A DNA stretch of 7,354 bases from an uncultured Bacteroidales bacterium (lineage in GTDB: Bacteria > Bacteroidota > Bacteroidia > Bacteroidales > Paludibacteraceae): positions 1 through 7,354 of the forward strand of contig CALAUY010000121.1 in the NCBI GenBank assembly GCA_937892015.1. The letters are read 5' to 3'. Made by a program: the position numbers and the translations under genes. Below are positions 1 to 6,218 of the stretch, piece after piece (the stretch's first letter is position 1; each line of letters begins with the position of its first letter). The notes beneath the pieces were generated by a model that was given only the letters and a program-made list of their open reading frames with translations, was not told the origin of the DNA and ran no database searches.

Positions 1-63
1 GGGCTCGAACCCACGACACTCGGAACCACAATCCGATGCTCTGCCAACTGAGCTAAAACCACC
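1..63 (-). tRNA. tRNA-His (GTG anticodon), 3' end cut off by the window edge
   Basis: Read on the minus strand from base 63, the sequence folds as a tRNA. The D-arm begins GCTC after U8-A9. The anticodon stem pairs TCGGA with TCCGA around the loop TTGTGGT, giving anticodon GTG (His). The T-arm starts GTGGG with loop TTCGAGC. Counting back from U8 (base 55), the acceptor stem starts at base 62, so base 63 is an extra encoded G at position -1, the identity mark of tRNA-His that histidyl-tRNA synthetase recognises. About the last 11 bases (rest of the T-stem, acceptor 3' strand, discriminator) lie outside the window, so acceptor pairing cannot be checked. Its own promoter lies at 94-125. Confidence 0.95.
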
Positions 64-93
64 ATTTCAGCTTTCGTTTTCCAAAAGCGGTTG

Positions 94-125
94 CAAAGGT
101 ACTGCTTTTTTTTGAATTGACCAAA
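94..125 (-). promoter_or_regulatory. Bacteroidetes-type promoter of tRNA-His
   Basis: On the minus strand a -33 element TTTG (bases 125-122) is followed by exactly 20 bp and then TACCTTTG (101-94), a full match to the Bacteroides housekeeping -7 consensus TAnnTTTG. The following base makes it TTTGC, as at the other promoters here. The predicted start is around bases 85-90, giving a 5' leader of about 25 nt before G-1 of the tRNA. The spacer contains a run of eight A on the non-template strand. Confidence 0.8.
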
Positions 126-153
126 TATTTTTGCCGAAAAATGCAAATATTTT
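122..153. repeat. Short AT-rich repeats in the intergenic gap 64-230
   Basis: The 10-mer CAAATATTTT occurs at 122-131 and again at 144-153. Between them ATTTTT and AAAAAT pair around GCCG (127-142). The first copy overlaps the -33 element of the tRNA-His promoter. The gap between the outer-membrane protein gene and the tRNA otherwise shows no small gene and no convincing terminator. In DNA this AT-rich such repeats can arise by chance. Confidence 0.3.
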
Positions 154-230
154 CATTTTTGGTCGTTTTTTTTGTGCAAAACACTCATTTTTGCGAATGA
201 AAGCGGCTATTCTTGACACTTTTTCGCCGT

Positions 231-1910
231 TCAGAGTCGGAGCAACACTCCGAACAAACCGATGCCGTATTGTCCGTTGAAAATATCGTGCCATTCGGCG
301 AACAGGTTGAGGTACGAGCCGAACTGTTTGGAGAACTGAAGGGTGGCGTACACCGGTTTGTTGTAGTTGTAGTTGCGGCTTGGCGCTTTGGGGGAGTAGT
401 AGAGCACGTTGGTCTTGATTTGCATCTGATACGGCAGTTCGAACACGGGTTCTACTCGCAGGGTGACGTAATTGGTTTCTTCAGAGAAATACCAATCGAC
501 TCCGCCGGAAAGGCTGAAGAAGCGATATTTATAGAACGCGGAGGCATCGAGTTTGAAGAACGTGTATCGCCGTGCCACATTATAATAATACGCGTTCATG
601 CGCGCGCATATGCGCTTGCGCGAGAAGCCATACGCCAGTTTGACCTCATCGAGTTGCGTTTCGGTGATGTTGTTTTCGGCCAGTAACCACTCTTCGTCGG
701 TCATACCTCTGGCCTCGCGGAAAAGTCCCATATACGACGGGTTGTAGAACTTGCGGACGTAGGCCAGTTGCACTTGATGTTCGTGATGGGGTGTATATAT
801 GACGCTCATATGCAGCATGTTACGCCAATCGTTGTGTGATCGGTCACCCACAGGCACATCTACTCGGTAGCGATAAAACATCACTCGGTCGCCGTACGTA
901 AATCGCCAATGTTTGTAGGTGTAATCGAGTTCGAAATACACATCGGCGTTCATCACGTTGTAGTTGAGTGTGCGTTTGGCGAGTTGCGATTCGGCATCTT
1001 CTTCGCGCTGAACGCCCATACCGTAATCGACTTCCCAGCCGGCCATTAGGTTTAGTCCGTTATGGAACGAGGCATTGTATTCTTGGCACGCGGCGAGCGT
1101 ACCTTGCCAGTCGGACGACATGAACGAGACCGTATGTCCGTCGTTGAGCGAGAAACGGGTGAGCGGCGAGAAAGTGTGCTTATAGACCACGGCTGTCAGC
1201 AGTTGTGATGTGGGTGTAAAATTATGAAAATGACGCAGTTGTGCATGGAAATCGCGGTTGTCTATGCGGGTGGTGTCGGCCACATGATGCTCGCGAACAA
1301 ACGATTGCGTGAAGTACGTCAGGAGTTGGTCTTTATCGCTTAAGTTATTGAGCATGTGGTAGTTAGCGTACTGTTCGTGCGTGGAGAAGGGATGTAGGTG
1401 ACGATACGTGTATGAGGCATTGGCGATGATGTCGGTATGTGCAGAACCGAAACTGAAAGCGGCCGAAGGCGTTATGTTGAGGTCCGTGGAGATTTGTGCT
1501 CCTACAGAGCAGTGCGCACCTTGCTGTTGCGGACGCAGACGGATGTCCACGATGCCGTTGATACCCGTTGTTCCCTTGGCAACGCCCGGGTTGTCGCTTA
1601 TCTGAATCATCTCAATATCAGCCGCTCGGGTCTCTTTGAGGATGACGCGCATATCTCCTCCGTATGGACCGTTGTTGATGCGGATACTATATCCTTCGAG
1701 CCAATTATCGAAAGCATTGATGAGCAGGTCGGGATACGTCTGAAGAATGTCGAGCAGCGACTCGTTGCCCCGCAAATCCATGCGCTGCGGGTAGATGATA
1801 GTTCTGTCCGCAGTCATTTCGATGATGGGTAAAGAGTCGTTTTCCTGCGCCAAAATCACCTGAAAAGAGGCGAAAAACAGCAGCAGAAAATATTTCGTTT
1901 TTTGTCTCAT
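231..1910 (-). CDS. Secreted outer-membrane beta-barrel protein with TonB-receptor-like plug domain
   Basis: A 559-residue protein, probably an outer-membrane transporter or receptor; the ligand is unknown. Residues 1-21 form a signal peptide (MRQKTK, then a hydrophobic LLLFFASFQVILA core, cleavage before QENDS). Residues about 30-126 resemble a TonB-receptor plug: the strand EMTADRTIIYP, then SLLDILQTYPDLL, then the NNGPYGGD turn where classical receptors carry a 'LIDG'-like loop, then ADIEMIQISDNPGVAKGTTGINGIVDIRL, the usual plug ending. From about residue 130 on, aromatic-rich alternating strands suit a barrel. There is no N-terminal carboxypeptidase-like domain and no clear TonB box. The barrel, about 430 residues, is short for a 22-strand receptor, and the chain ends in Leu rather than an aromatic residue. 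The reading frame stays open up to 2045, but that part would cross both promoters, so I start at the ATG at 1910 in front of the signal peptide. It has its own promoter (1950-1981) and no partner gene beside it. Confidence 0.8.
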   Translation of the reverse strand: MRQKTKYFLLLFFASFQVILAQENDSLPIIEMTADRTIIYPQRMDLRGNESLLDILQTYPDLLINAFDNWLEGYSIRINNGPYGGDMRVILKETRAADIEMIQISDNPGVAKGTTGINGIVDIRLRPQQQGAHCSVGAQISTDLNITPSAAFSFGSAHTDIIANASYTYRHLHPFSTHEQYANYHMLNNLSDKDQLLTYFTQSFVREHHVADTTRIDNRDFHAQLRHFHNFTPTSQLLTAVVYKHTFSPLTRFSLNDGHTVSFMSSDWQGTLAACQEYNASFHNGLNLMAGWEVDYGMGVQREEDAESQLAKRTLNYNVMNADVYFELDYTYKHWRFTYGDRVMFYRYRVDVPVGDRSHNDWRNMLHMSVIYTPHHEHQVQLAYVRKFYNPSYMGLFREARGMTDEEWLLAENNITETQLDEVKLAYGFSRKRICARMNAYYYNVARRYTFFKLDASAFYKYRFFSLSGGVDWYFSEETNYVTLRVEPVFELPYQMQIKTNVLYYSPKAPSRNYNYNKPVYATLQFSKQFGSYLNLFAEWHDIFNGQYGIGLFGVLLRL

Positions 1911-1949
1911 TTGACGTCTTTTTGCATTGTGTTTTTCCGAAATCGACCG

Positions 1950-1981
1950 CGAAGATACAAAAAAAAATCCAAACAACCAAA
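1950..1981 (-). promoter_or_regulatory. Bacteroidetes-type promoter of the outer-membrane protein gene
   Basis: Read on the minus strand: TTTG at 1981-1978, a 20-bp spacer, then TATCTTCG at 1957-1950, one base off TAnnTTTG. The spacer ends in nine T and a G directly before the -7 box. The predicted start is near 1942-1946, leaving a leader of roughly 30 nt before the ATG at 1910 and excluding the upstream in-frame start at 2045 from the transcript. Confidence 0.7.
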
Positions 1982-2007
1982 TTTCTTGCACATTTTTTGC
2001 CCAAAAA

Positions 2008-2039
2008 TTTGCATATATGGTATTTTTTTTGTAATTTTG
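2008..2039 (+). promoter_or_regulatory. Bacteroidetes-type promoter of yebC and the downstream operon
   Basis: TTTG at 2008-2011, a 20-bp spacer, then TAATTTTG at 2032-2039, a full match to TAnnTTTG. The spacer ends in eight T and a G just before the -7 box. The start is expected around 2044-2047. The leader of about 25 nt is A-rich (ACACAAAAACA just before the ATG at 2072) and has no Shine-Dalgarno sequence, as usual in this phylum. I see no other consensus promoter in the gaps of the gene set that follows, so this may drive yebC through fbp. Confidence 0.8.
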
Positions 2040-2071
2040 CACCAAATTTGGAAATTATTAACACAAAAACA

Positions 2072-2794
2072 ATGGGACGCGCATTTGAATATCGCAAGGC
2101 CACAAAGTTGGCACGTTGGGGTCATATGGCCCGCACATTTACTAAAATTGGTAAAGAAATCACTATCGCCGTACGCGCCGGAGGTCCGGACCCGGACGGT
2201 AATCCTCGTTTGCGTGTGTTGATCAAGCAAGCGAAAGAAGAGAACATGCCCAAAGAGAACATCGAGAGGGCTATCAAGAAAGCCACGGACAAATCGACTG
2301 AGGGCTACAAAGAGATTAACTATGAGGGCTATGGACCACATGGAATCGCTATTTTGGTGGAGACGGCCACCGACAACAACATGCGAACAGTGGCCAATAT
2401 CCGCTCGTATTTCACCAAACACGGCGGCAGTCTTGGAACTCAGGGCAGCTTGCAGTTCCTTTTCGACCGCAAGTGCGTCTTCACGTGTGCGCCGAAAGAG
2501 GGCGTGGATATGGACGAGTTGGAGCTGGAGCTCATCGATTTTGGCGTGGACGAACTGGGCGTAGATGAAGAGGGCAACATCATCATCTATGGTGCTTTCG
2601 AGAGCTACTCCGACATCCAGAAGTACTTGGAAGAGAACGCTTTCGAGATCAAGTCGGCAGAGTTTGTACGCATACCGAACGACTTGAAAGAAGTGACTGC
2701 GGAGCAGCGTGAGAGTGTGCAGAAACTGCTCGACAAGATTGAGGAGGACGAAGATGTGCAAAACGTCTTCACCAACATGGCACCGGAGGAGTAG
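2072..2794 (+). CDS. yebC: YebC/PmpR family translation factor / regulatory protein
   Basis: A 240-residue protein of the YebC (PmpR, mitochondrial TACO1) family. Members are cytoplasmic. Some act at the ribosome to ease stalls such as those at proline stretches, and some have been described as DNA-binding transcription regulators. The start MGRAFEYRKATKLARWGHMAR matches the MGRAFE subtype rather than the MAGHSKW form of E. coli YebC. Family landmarks follow: AGGPDPDGNPRLR (about 36-48), NMPKENIERAIKKA (58-71), INYEGYGPHGIAILVET (82-98), FTKHGGSLGTQGSLQFLF (114-131), an acidic middle segment (MDELELELIDFGVDELGVDEEG) and a C-terminal DEDVQNVFTNM. Length is normal for the family. The frame extends upstream to 1922, but that would read through the promoter, so I use the ATG at 2072. 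It is first in a probable four-gene operon. Confidence 0.95.
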   Translation: MGRAFEYRKATKLARWGHMARTFTKIGKEITIAVRAGGPDPDGNPRLRVLIKQAKEENMPKENIERAIKKATDKSTEGYKEINYEGYGPHGIAILVETATDNNMRTVANIRSYFTKHGGSLGTQGSLQFLFDRKCVFTCAPKEGVDMDELELELIDFGVDELGVDEEGNIIIYGAFESYSDIQKYLEENAFEIKSAEFVRIPNDLKEVTAEQRESVQKLLDKIEEDEDVQNVFTNMAPEE

Positions 2795-2858
2795 GGTTGA
2801 CGGGCGATGCAACGCAACGTACATGTATGGTGATACAACACAAGCGATGATGACCACG

Positions 2859-3476
2859 ATGGAACTTTTGACCAAATATTTTCGTCTTACTGACGCTCAA
2901 GAGCAGCAGTTCGCTGCTCTTGGTGTCTTGTATCCTGAGTGGAACGCGAAGATTAACGTTATCAGCCGTAAGGACATCGACTACCTCTACGAGCATCATG
3001 TGTTGCATTCGTTGTCCATCGCCAAATTTCTTCAGTTTCAGCCCGGTACAACTATTCTTGACTTAGGAACGGGTGGCGGTTTCCCCGGCATCCCGTTGGC
3101 GATATATTTCCCCGACGTACAGTTTACGCTCATCGACTCCATCGGCAAGAAAATCCGTGTGGCGCAAGAGGTAGCAAGTGCGGTGGGGCTTAAGAACGTG
3201 GTTTGTAAGCAGTTACGTGCAGAAGACGAGCGGGGCAAGTACGATTTTATCGTCAGTCGAGCGGTGATGCCGTTGGGCGACTTGCGCAAGTTGACGATGA
3301 AGAACGTGAGCAAGCAACAACGTAATGCGCTGCCAAACGGGCTGATTATGCTCAAAGGAGGCGACCTGCAGGCTGAGGTGTTCCCGTTTCGCAACATTGC
3401 AGAAGTGGTGCGTATCGCTGACTGGTTCGGCGAGGAGTTTTTCAAGACGAAGAAAATCGTGTATATGCCGCTATGA
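2859..3476 (+). CDS. rsmG: 16S rRNA (guanine527-N7)-methyltransferase RsmG (GidB)
   Basis: RsmG uses S-adenosylmethionine to methylate N7 of G527 in the 530 loop of 16S rRNA. In other bacteria its loss gives low-level streptomycin resistance. The 205-residue product shows the whole family pattern: NVISRKD (33-39), HHVLHSL (46-52), the SAM-binding loop LDLGTGGGFPGIPL (67-80), the acidic ligand region LIDSIGKK (91-98), FIVSRAV (130-136) and MLKGG (164-168). I chose the ATG at 2859 because MELLTKYF is how Bacteroidales homologs begin; ATGs at 2847 and 2850 are in frame and would add four or three residues. It lies 64 bp after yebC and 33 bp before the next gene on the same strand, with no terminator seen in either gap. 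Confidence 0.96.
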   Translation: MELLTKYFRLTDAQEQQFAALGVLYPEWNAKINVISRKDIDYLYEHHVLHSLSIAKFLQFQPGTTILDLGTGGGFPGIPLAIYFPDVQFTLIDSIGKKIRVAQEVASAVGLKNVVCKQLRAEDERGKYDFIVSRAVMPLGDLRKLTMKNVSKQQRNALPNGLIMLKGGDLQAEVFPFRNIAEVVRIADWFGEEFFKTKKIVYMPL

Positions 3477-3509
3477 GGAAGTGCTGATGCCGATGAATCC
3501 AAGACAATT

Positions 3510-4148
3510 ATGAAAGTTCGCACATTGCCGAATAATCCGTTAGAGGAGAACACGTACGTGGTCAGTTTTGCTGACAAGCGCGCGGTCATTATCGACTGCG
3601 GCGCGTTGTATGACGATGAAAAACAGCGACTTGCAGACTATATCCGCGAGCACGAACTGACACCTGTGGCGCACTTGTTGACCCACGCCCATTTTGACCA
3701 CTGTTTCGGTGTACGCTTCGTTTGGGAGACTTACGGACTACGTCCGGTACTGGCCGAAGAAGATGCTTACCTCTTCACTAACCAAGCAGGGCAGTTGCGC
3801 GACATGGTAGGAATACCGTATCCGGGCGAGCCGTTCGAGGAGTATATGCCGCTTTCGATGTTCGACCTGAAATCGCTGAACTGCAGATACATACGTACGC
3901 CCGGACATACTCGGGGCTGCGTATGTTACCTGTTTGAAGAGGGTGGCGACAAGGCGCTGTTCTCAGGCGACACATTGTTCCGCGGGTCGATTGGTCGTAC
4001 AGACCTCGATGGCGGCGATATGTCGGTCTTGATGGGCAGCATAAGGCAGCTGTTGCAGGCACTACCGGACGACTTGACGATTTTTCCCGGGCACGGGCCG
4101 AGAACAACGGTAAGCTTTGAAAAACAATACAATAGCTACTATGGATAA
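3510..4148 (+). CDS. Metallo-beta-lactamase-fold hydrolase, glyoxalase II-like (YcbL type)
   Basis: A 212-residue cytoplasmic protein (no signal peptide) of the metallo-beta-lactamase superfamily, close in layout to short glyoxalase II/YcbL-type enzymes that hydrolyse thioesters. The metal site is complete: THAHFDH (H59, H61, D63, H64), PGHT (H133), SGDT (D154) and PGHG (H195), which should bind two metal ions. Other family marks are ENTYVV near the N-terminus and GSIGRTDLDGGD (159-170). It lacks the C-terminal substrate domain of full-length glyoxalase II, so glutathione specificity is not supported and the substrate is unknown. Its last 8 bases overlap the start of fbp, which suggests translational coupling. 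No frameshift or lost ligand is seen. Confidence 0.9.
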   Translation: MKVRTLPNNPLEENTYVVSFADKRAVIIDCGALYDDEKQRLADYIREHELTPVAHLLTHAHFDHCFGVRFVWETYGLRPVLAEEDAYLFTNQAGQLRDMVGIPYPGEPFEEYMPLSMFDLKSLNCRYIRTPGHTRGCVCYLFEEGGDKALFSGDTLFRGSIGRTDLDGGDMSVLMGSIRQLLQALPDDLTIFPGHGPRTTVSFEKQYNSYYG

Positions 4149-6135
4149 CAGACGAGAAGAAGAGCGTTACTTGCGCTTGCTGAGCGAGAAATACCCGAAC
4201 GAGGCATCCGTGGCAACCGAGATAGTCAACAAAGAGGCTATTCTCTCGTTGCCGAAAGGGACAGAACATTTCTTGAGTGACCTGCACGGTGCTGATGGTG
4301 CTTTTCTGCACGTCATCAAGAACGCGTCGGGCGTTATCCGCCGCAAGGTGGACGATATCTATGGCGATACGCTGCCGGAGGAAGAGAAACGTGCGCTATG
4401 CGCAATGATTTACTACCCGGAAGAGCGGCTGGAATACTGCCATCAGACGCGAGGTGAGTTGATGGATGAGTTGTATAAACGCCGCTTGATGCAAGTGGTG
4501 GAAGTGGCGCGAGCTGTGACCGTCAAATATACTCGTTCGAAAGTGCGCAAGAGATTGCCGAAGGAGTTCGCCTATATCATCGAGGAGTTGCTCCACGAGA
4601 GCATTGCCGAGCCAGACCGACAGGATTATTACCGCGCCATCATCGACTCTATCGTGCGCATTGGAAAGGCGGAAGACCTACTGAAAGCTATCTGCCACGT
4701 GATTCATCACCTCGTCATTGACAAACTGCATATCGTGGGCGATATCTTCGATCGCGGACCGGGTGCTCCGCGCATCATGGAGCATCTCTGCGCTTACCAC
4801 GATTTCGACCTACAATGGGGCAATCACGACATTGAATGGATGGGTGCAGCGGCCGGTAATCTGGCACTCATTGCTACGGTGCTGCGCGTCTCCATACGCT
4901 ATGCCAACGTTGAGACGCTGGAAGAGGATTACTCCATCAATCTGTTGCCGTTGGCCACGTTTGCGCTCGACCATTACGGCGATGACCCCTGCACGTTTTT
5001 CCAGACGAAAGACTTGGAGAACAACACGCGACTGAAACGCTCGGCAGGACTGATGGCCAAGATGCACAAAGCGATTGCTATCTTGCAGTTCAAGCTCGAG
5101 GGGCAAACTATCTTGCATCATCCGGAGTATCACATGGAAGACAGGCTGCTGCTCGACAAGATTGATTATCAGCGTGGTACTATTACCCTTAACGGTACGA
5201 CCTATCCGTTGCTCGACACCCGTTTCCCTACTATTGACCCGCTACATCCGTACGAGTTGTCGGAGGACGAGTTCGCGCTGATGGAGCAGTTGCTGCACTC
5301 TTTCCGTCGCTCCAAACGTCTGCAGAAACATCTGCGAGCACTCTATCAGCATGGCAGCCTATACTTGGTGACGAATAATTGTTTGCTGTATCACGCGGCC
5401 ATCCCGATGAATGCTGACGGTTCTTTTGCCGAGGTGGAAGTGTGCGGCAAGCGCGTGTCGGGTAAGGTGCTGATGGAACGGACGGACGAGGTCGTTCGCG
5501 AGGCCTATTACGGCGACAATCATGCCGATGATTTCTGCACCACGCACGTGTATAGACCGTCCGAAGCGCTCGATTACATGTGGTACTTGTGGTGCGGTCC
5601 CGACTCGCCGCTGTACAACAAAGACAAGATGACCACGTTCGAGCGTTACTTCATCGCCGATGACGACTTGCAGAAAGAGACGAAAGGCGCGTACTACGAG
5701 CTGGCCAACCATCGCGAGACGTGCGAGCTCATCTTGCGCGAGTTCGGGCTCAACCCTGCAATCGGCAAAATCATCAATGGTCATACGCCTGTGCATACGC
5801 TCAGCGGCGAGTCGCCTATACGCGCAGATGGACTCCGGCTCGTGATTGACGGCGGCTTCTCAAAGCCCTATCAGAAACAGACGGGCATTGCCGGCTACAC
5901 GCTCATCTATAATAGCCATGGTATGCAACTGGTTGAGCATAAGCATTTTGATAGCCTTGATGAGGCAGTAAGAAGTGGTGCTGACATCCATTCACAAGTG
6001 CAGATATTGGATTTCTCGCAGCATAGGATGTTGGTTCGCGACACTGACAGTGGCAAGTTGCTCGAAGAGCAGGTAGAGAACCTCAAGCAGCTCCTGTACG
6101 CCTACAGGCACGGGATTATTCAGGAGAGGTTTTGA
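4141..6135 (+). CDS. fbp: Fructose-1,6-bisphosphatase class III
   Basis: Hydrolyses fructose 1,6-bisphosphate to fructose 6-phosphate and phosphate, the committed step of gluconeogenesis. The class III type, found in Firmicutes and Bacteroidetes, is metal dependent and belongs to the calcineurin-like phosphoesterase fold. The 664-residue length is normal for the class. Visible motifs are LPKGTEHFLSDLHG (37-50, with D47 and H49), HIVGDIFDRGPG (197-208), QWGNHDIEWMGAA (225-237), the long helical insert, and INGHTPVH (His548) followed by VIDGGFSKPYQ. The ATG at 4141 overlaps the preceding gene by 8 bp (ATGGATAA) and gives an N-terminus similar to homologs; the in-frame ATG at 4117 would add eight residues. 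It is the last gene of the yebC-rsmG-hydrolase-fbp set, followed by a hairpin at 6165-6191. All catalytic motifs are intact. Confidence 0.96.
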   Translation: MDNRREEERYLRLLSEKYPNEASVATEIVNKEAILSLPKGTEHFLSDLHGADGAFLHVIKNASGVIRRKVDDIYGDTLPEEEKRALCAMIYYPEERLEYCHQTRGELMDELYKRRLMQVVEVARAVTVKYTRSKVRKRLPKEFAYIIEELLHESIAEPDRQDYYRAIIDSIVRIGKAEDLLKAICHVIHHLVIDKLHIVGDIFDRGPGAPRIMEHLCAYHDFDLQWGNHDIEWMGAAAGNLALIATVLRVSIRYANVETLEEDYSINLLPLATFALDHYGDDPCTFFQTKDLENNTRLKRSAGLMAKMHKAIAILQFKLEGQTILHHPEYHMEDRLLLDKIDYQRGTITLNGTTYPLLDTRFPTIDPLHPYELSEDEFALMEQLLHSFRRSKRLQKHLRALYQHGSLYLVTNNCLLYHAAIPMNADGSFAEVEVCGKRVSGKVLMERTDEVVREAYYGDNHADDFCTTHVYRPSEALDYMWYLWCGPDSPLYNKDKMTTFERYFIADDDLQKETKGAYYELANHRETCELILREFGLNPAIGKIINGHTPVHTLSGESPIRADGLRLVIDGGFSKPYQKQTGIAGYTLIYNSHGMQLVEHKHFDSLDEAVRSGADIHSQVQILDFSQHRMLVRDTDSGKLLEEQVENLKQLLYAYRHGIIQERF

Positions 6136-6164
6136 CCACACGCAAGAGGGTGGTTAACAATCAC

Positions 6165-6191
6165 TTAGGGCGACAGAGTGTGTCGCCCTAA
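6165..6191. terminator. Symmetric hairpin between convergent genes, probable bidirectional terminator
   Basis: The arms TTAGGGCGACA (6165-6175) and TGTCGCCCTAA (6181-6191) pair perfectly over 11 bp around the 5-base loop GAGTG. It sits 29 bp after the fbp stop and 27 bp beyond the stop of the minus-strand pseudouridine synthase gene, so it can serve both transcripts. Neither side has a long U run, although the stem ends in A/T pairs. A weaker 8-bp stem with one G-T pair (6132-6139 with 6150-6157) overlaps the fbp stop. Confidence 0.75.
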
Positions 6192-6218
6192 ATAGTATAA
6201 CTGATGTCGTGAAATGTC

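Noticed and set aside
1..63. tRNA-His as an integration site (att) for a mobile element
   Set aside because: No integrase, no repeat of the tRNA 3' end and no foreign-looking genes are in view. The tRNA 3' end, where att sites lie, is outside the window.
213..686. Plus-strand open frame opposite the 3' end of the outer-membrane protein gene
   Set aside because: The predicted protein is compositionally odd with no known motif. The minus strand has a coherent signal peptide-plug-barrel protein.
1911..2045. 45-codon N-terminal extension of the outer-membrane protein
   Set aside because: It would place the start upstream of the gene's own promoter and bury the signal peptide. The ATG at 1910 directly precedes a standard signal peptide.
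1907..2875. A 322-codon open frame on the minus strand, antisense to all of yebC
   Set aside because: It runs through both divergent promoters and its translation shows no recognisable domain, while the plus strand codes a clear YebC. It is a shadow frame.
2866..2884. TATTTTCG box inside the start of rsmG as an internal promoter
   Set aside because: The nearest TTTG is only 6 bp upstream of the box instead of about 20.
3778..4311. 177-codon minus-strand frame across the hydrolase/fbp junction
   Set aside because: Antisense to two confidently identified genes, with no motif or promoter.
6132..6157. Second hairpin overlapping the fbp stop codon
   Set aside because: Only 8 bp with a G-T pair and a 10-base loop, beside a far stronger hairpin at 6165-6191.
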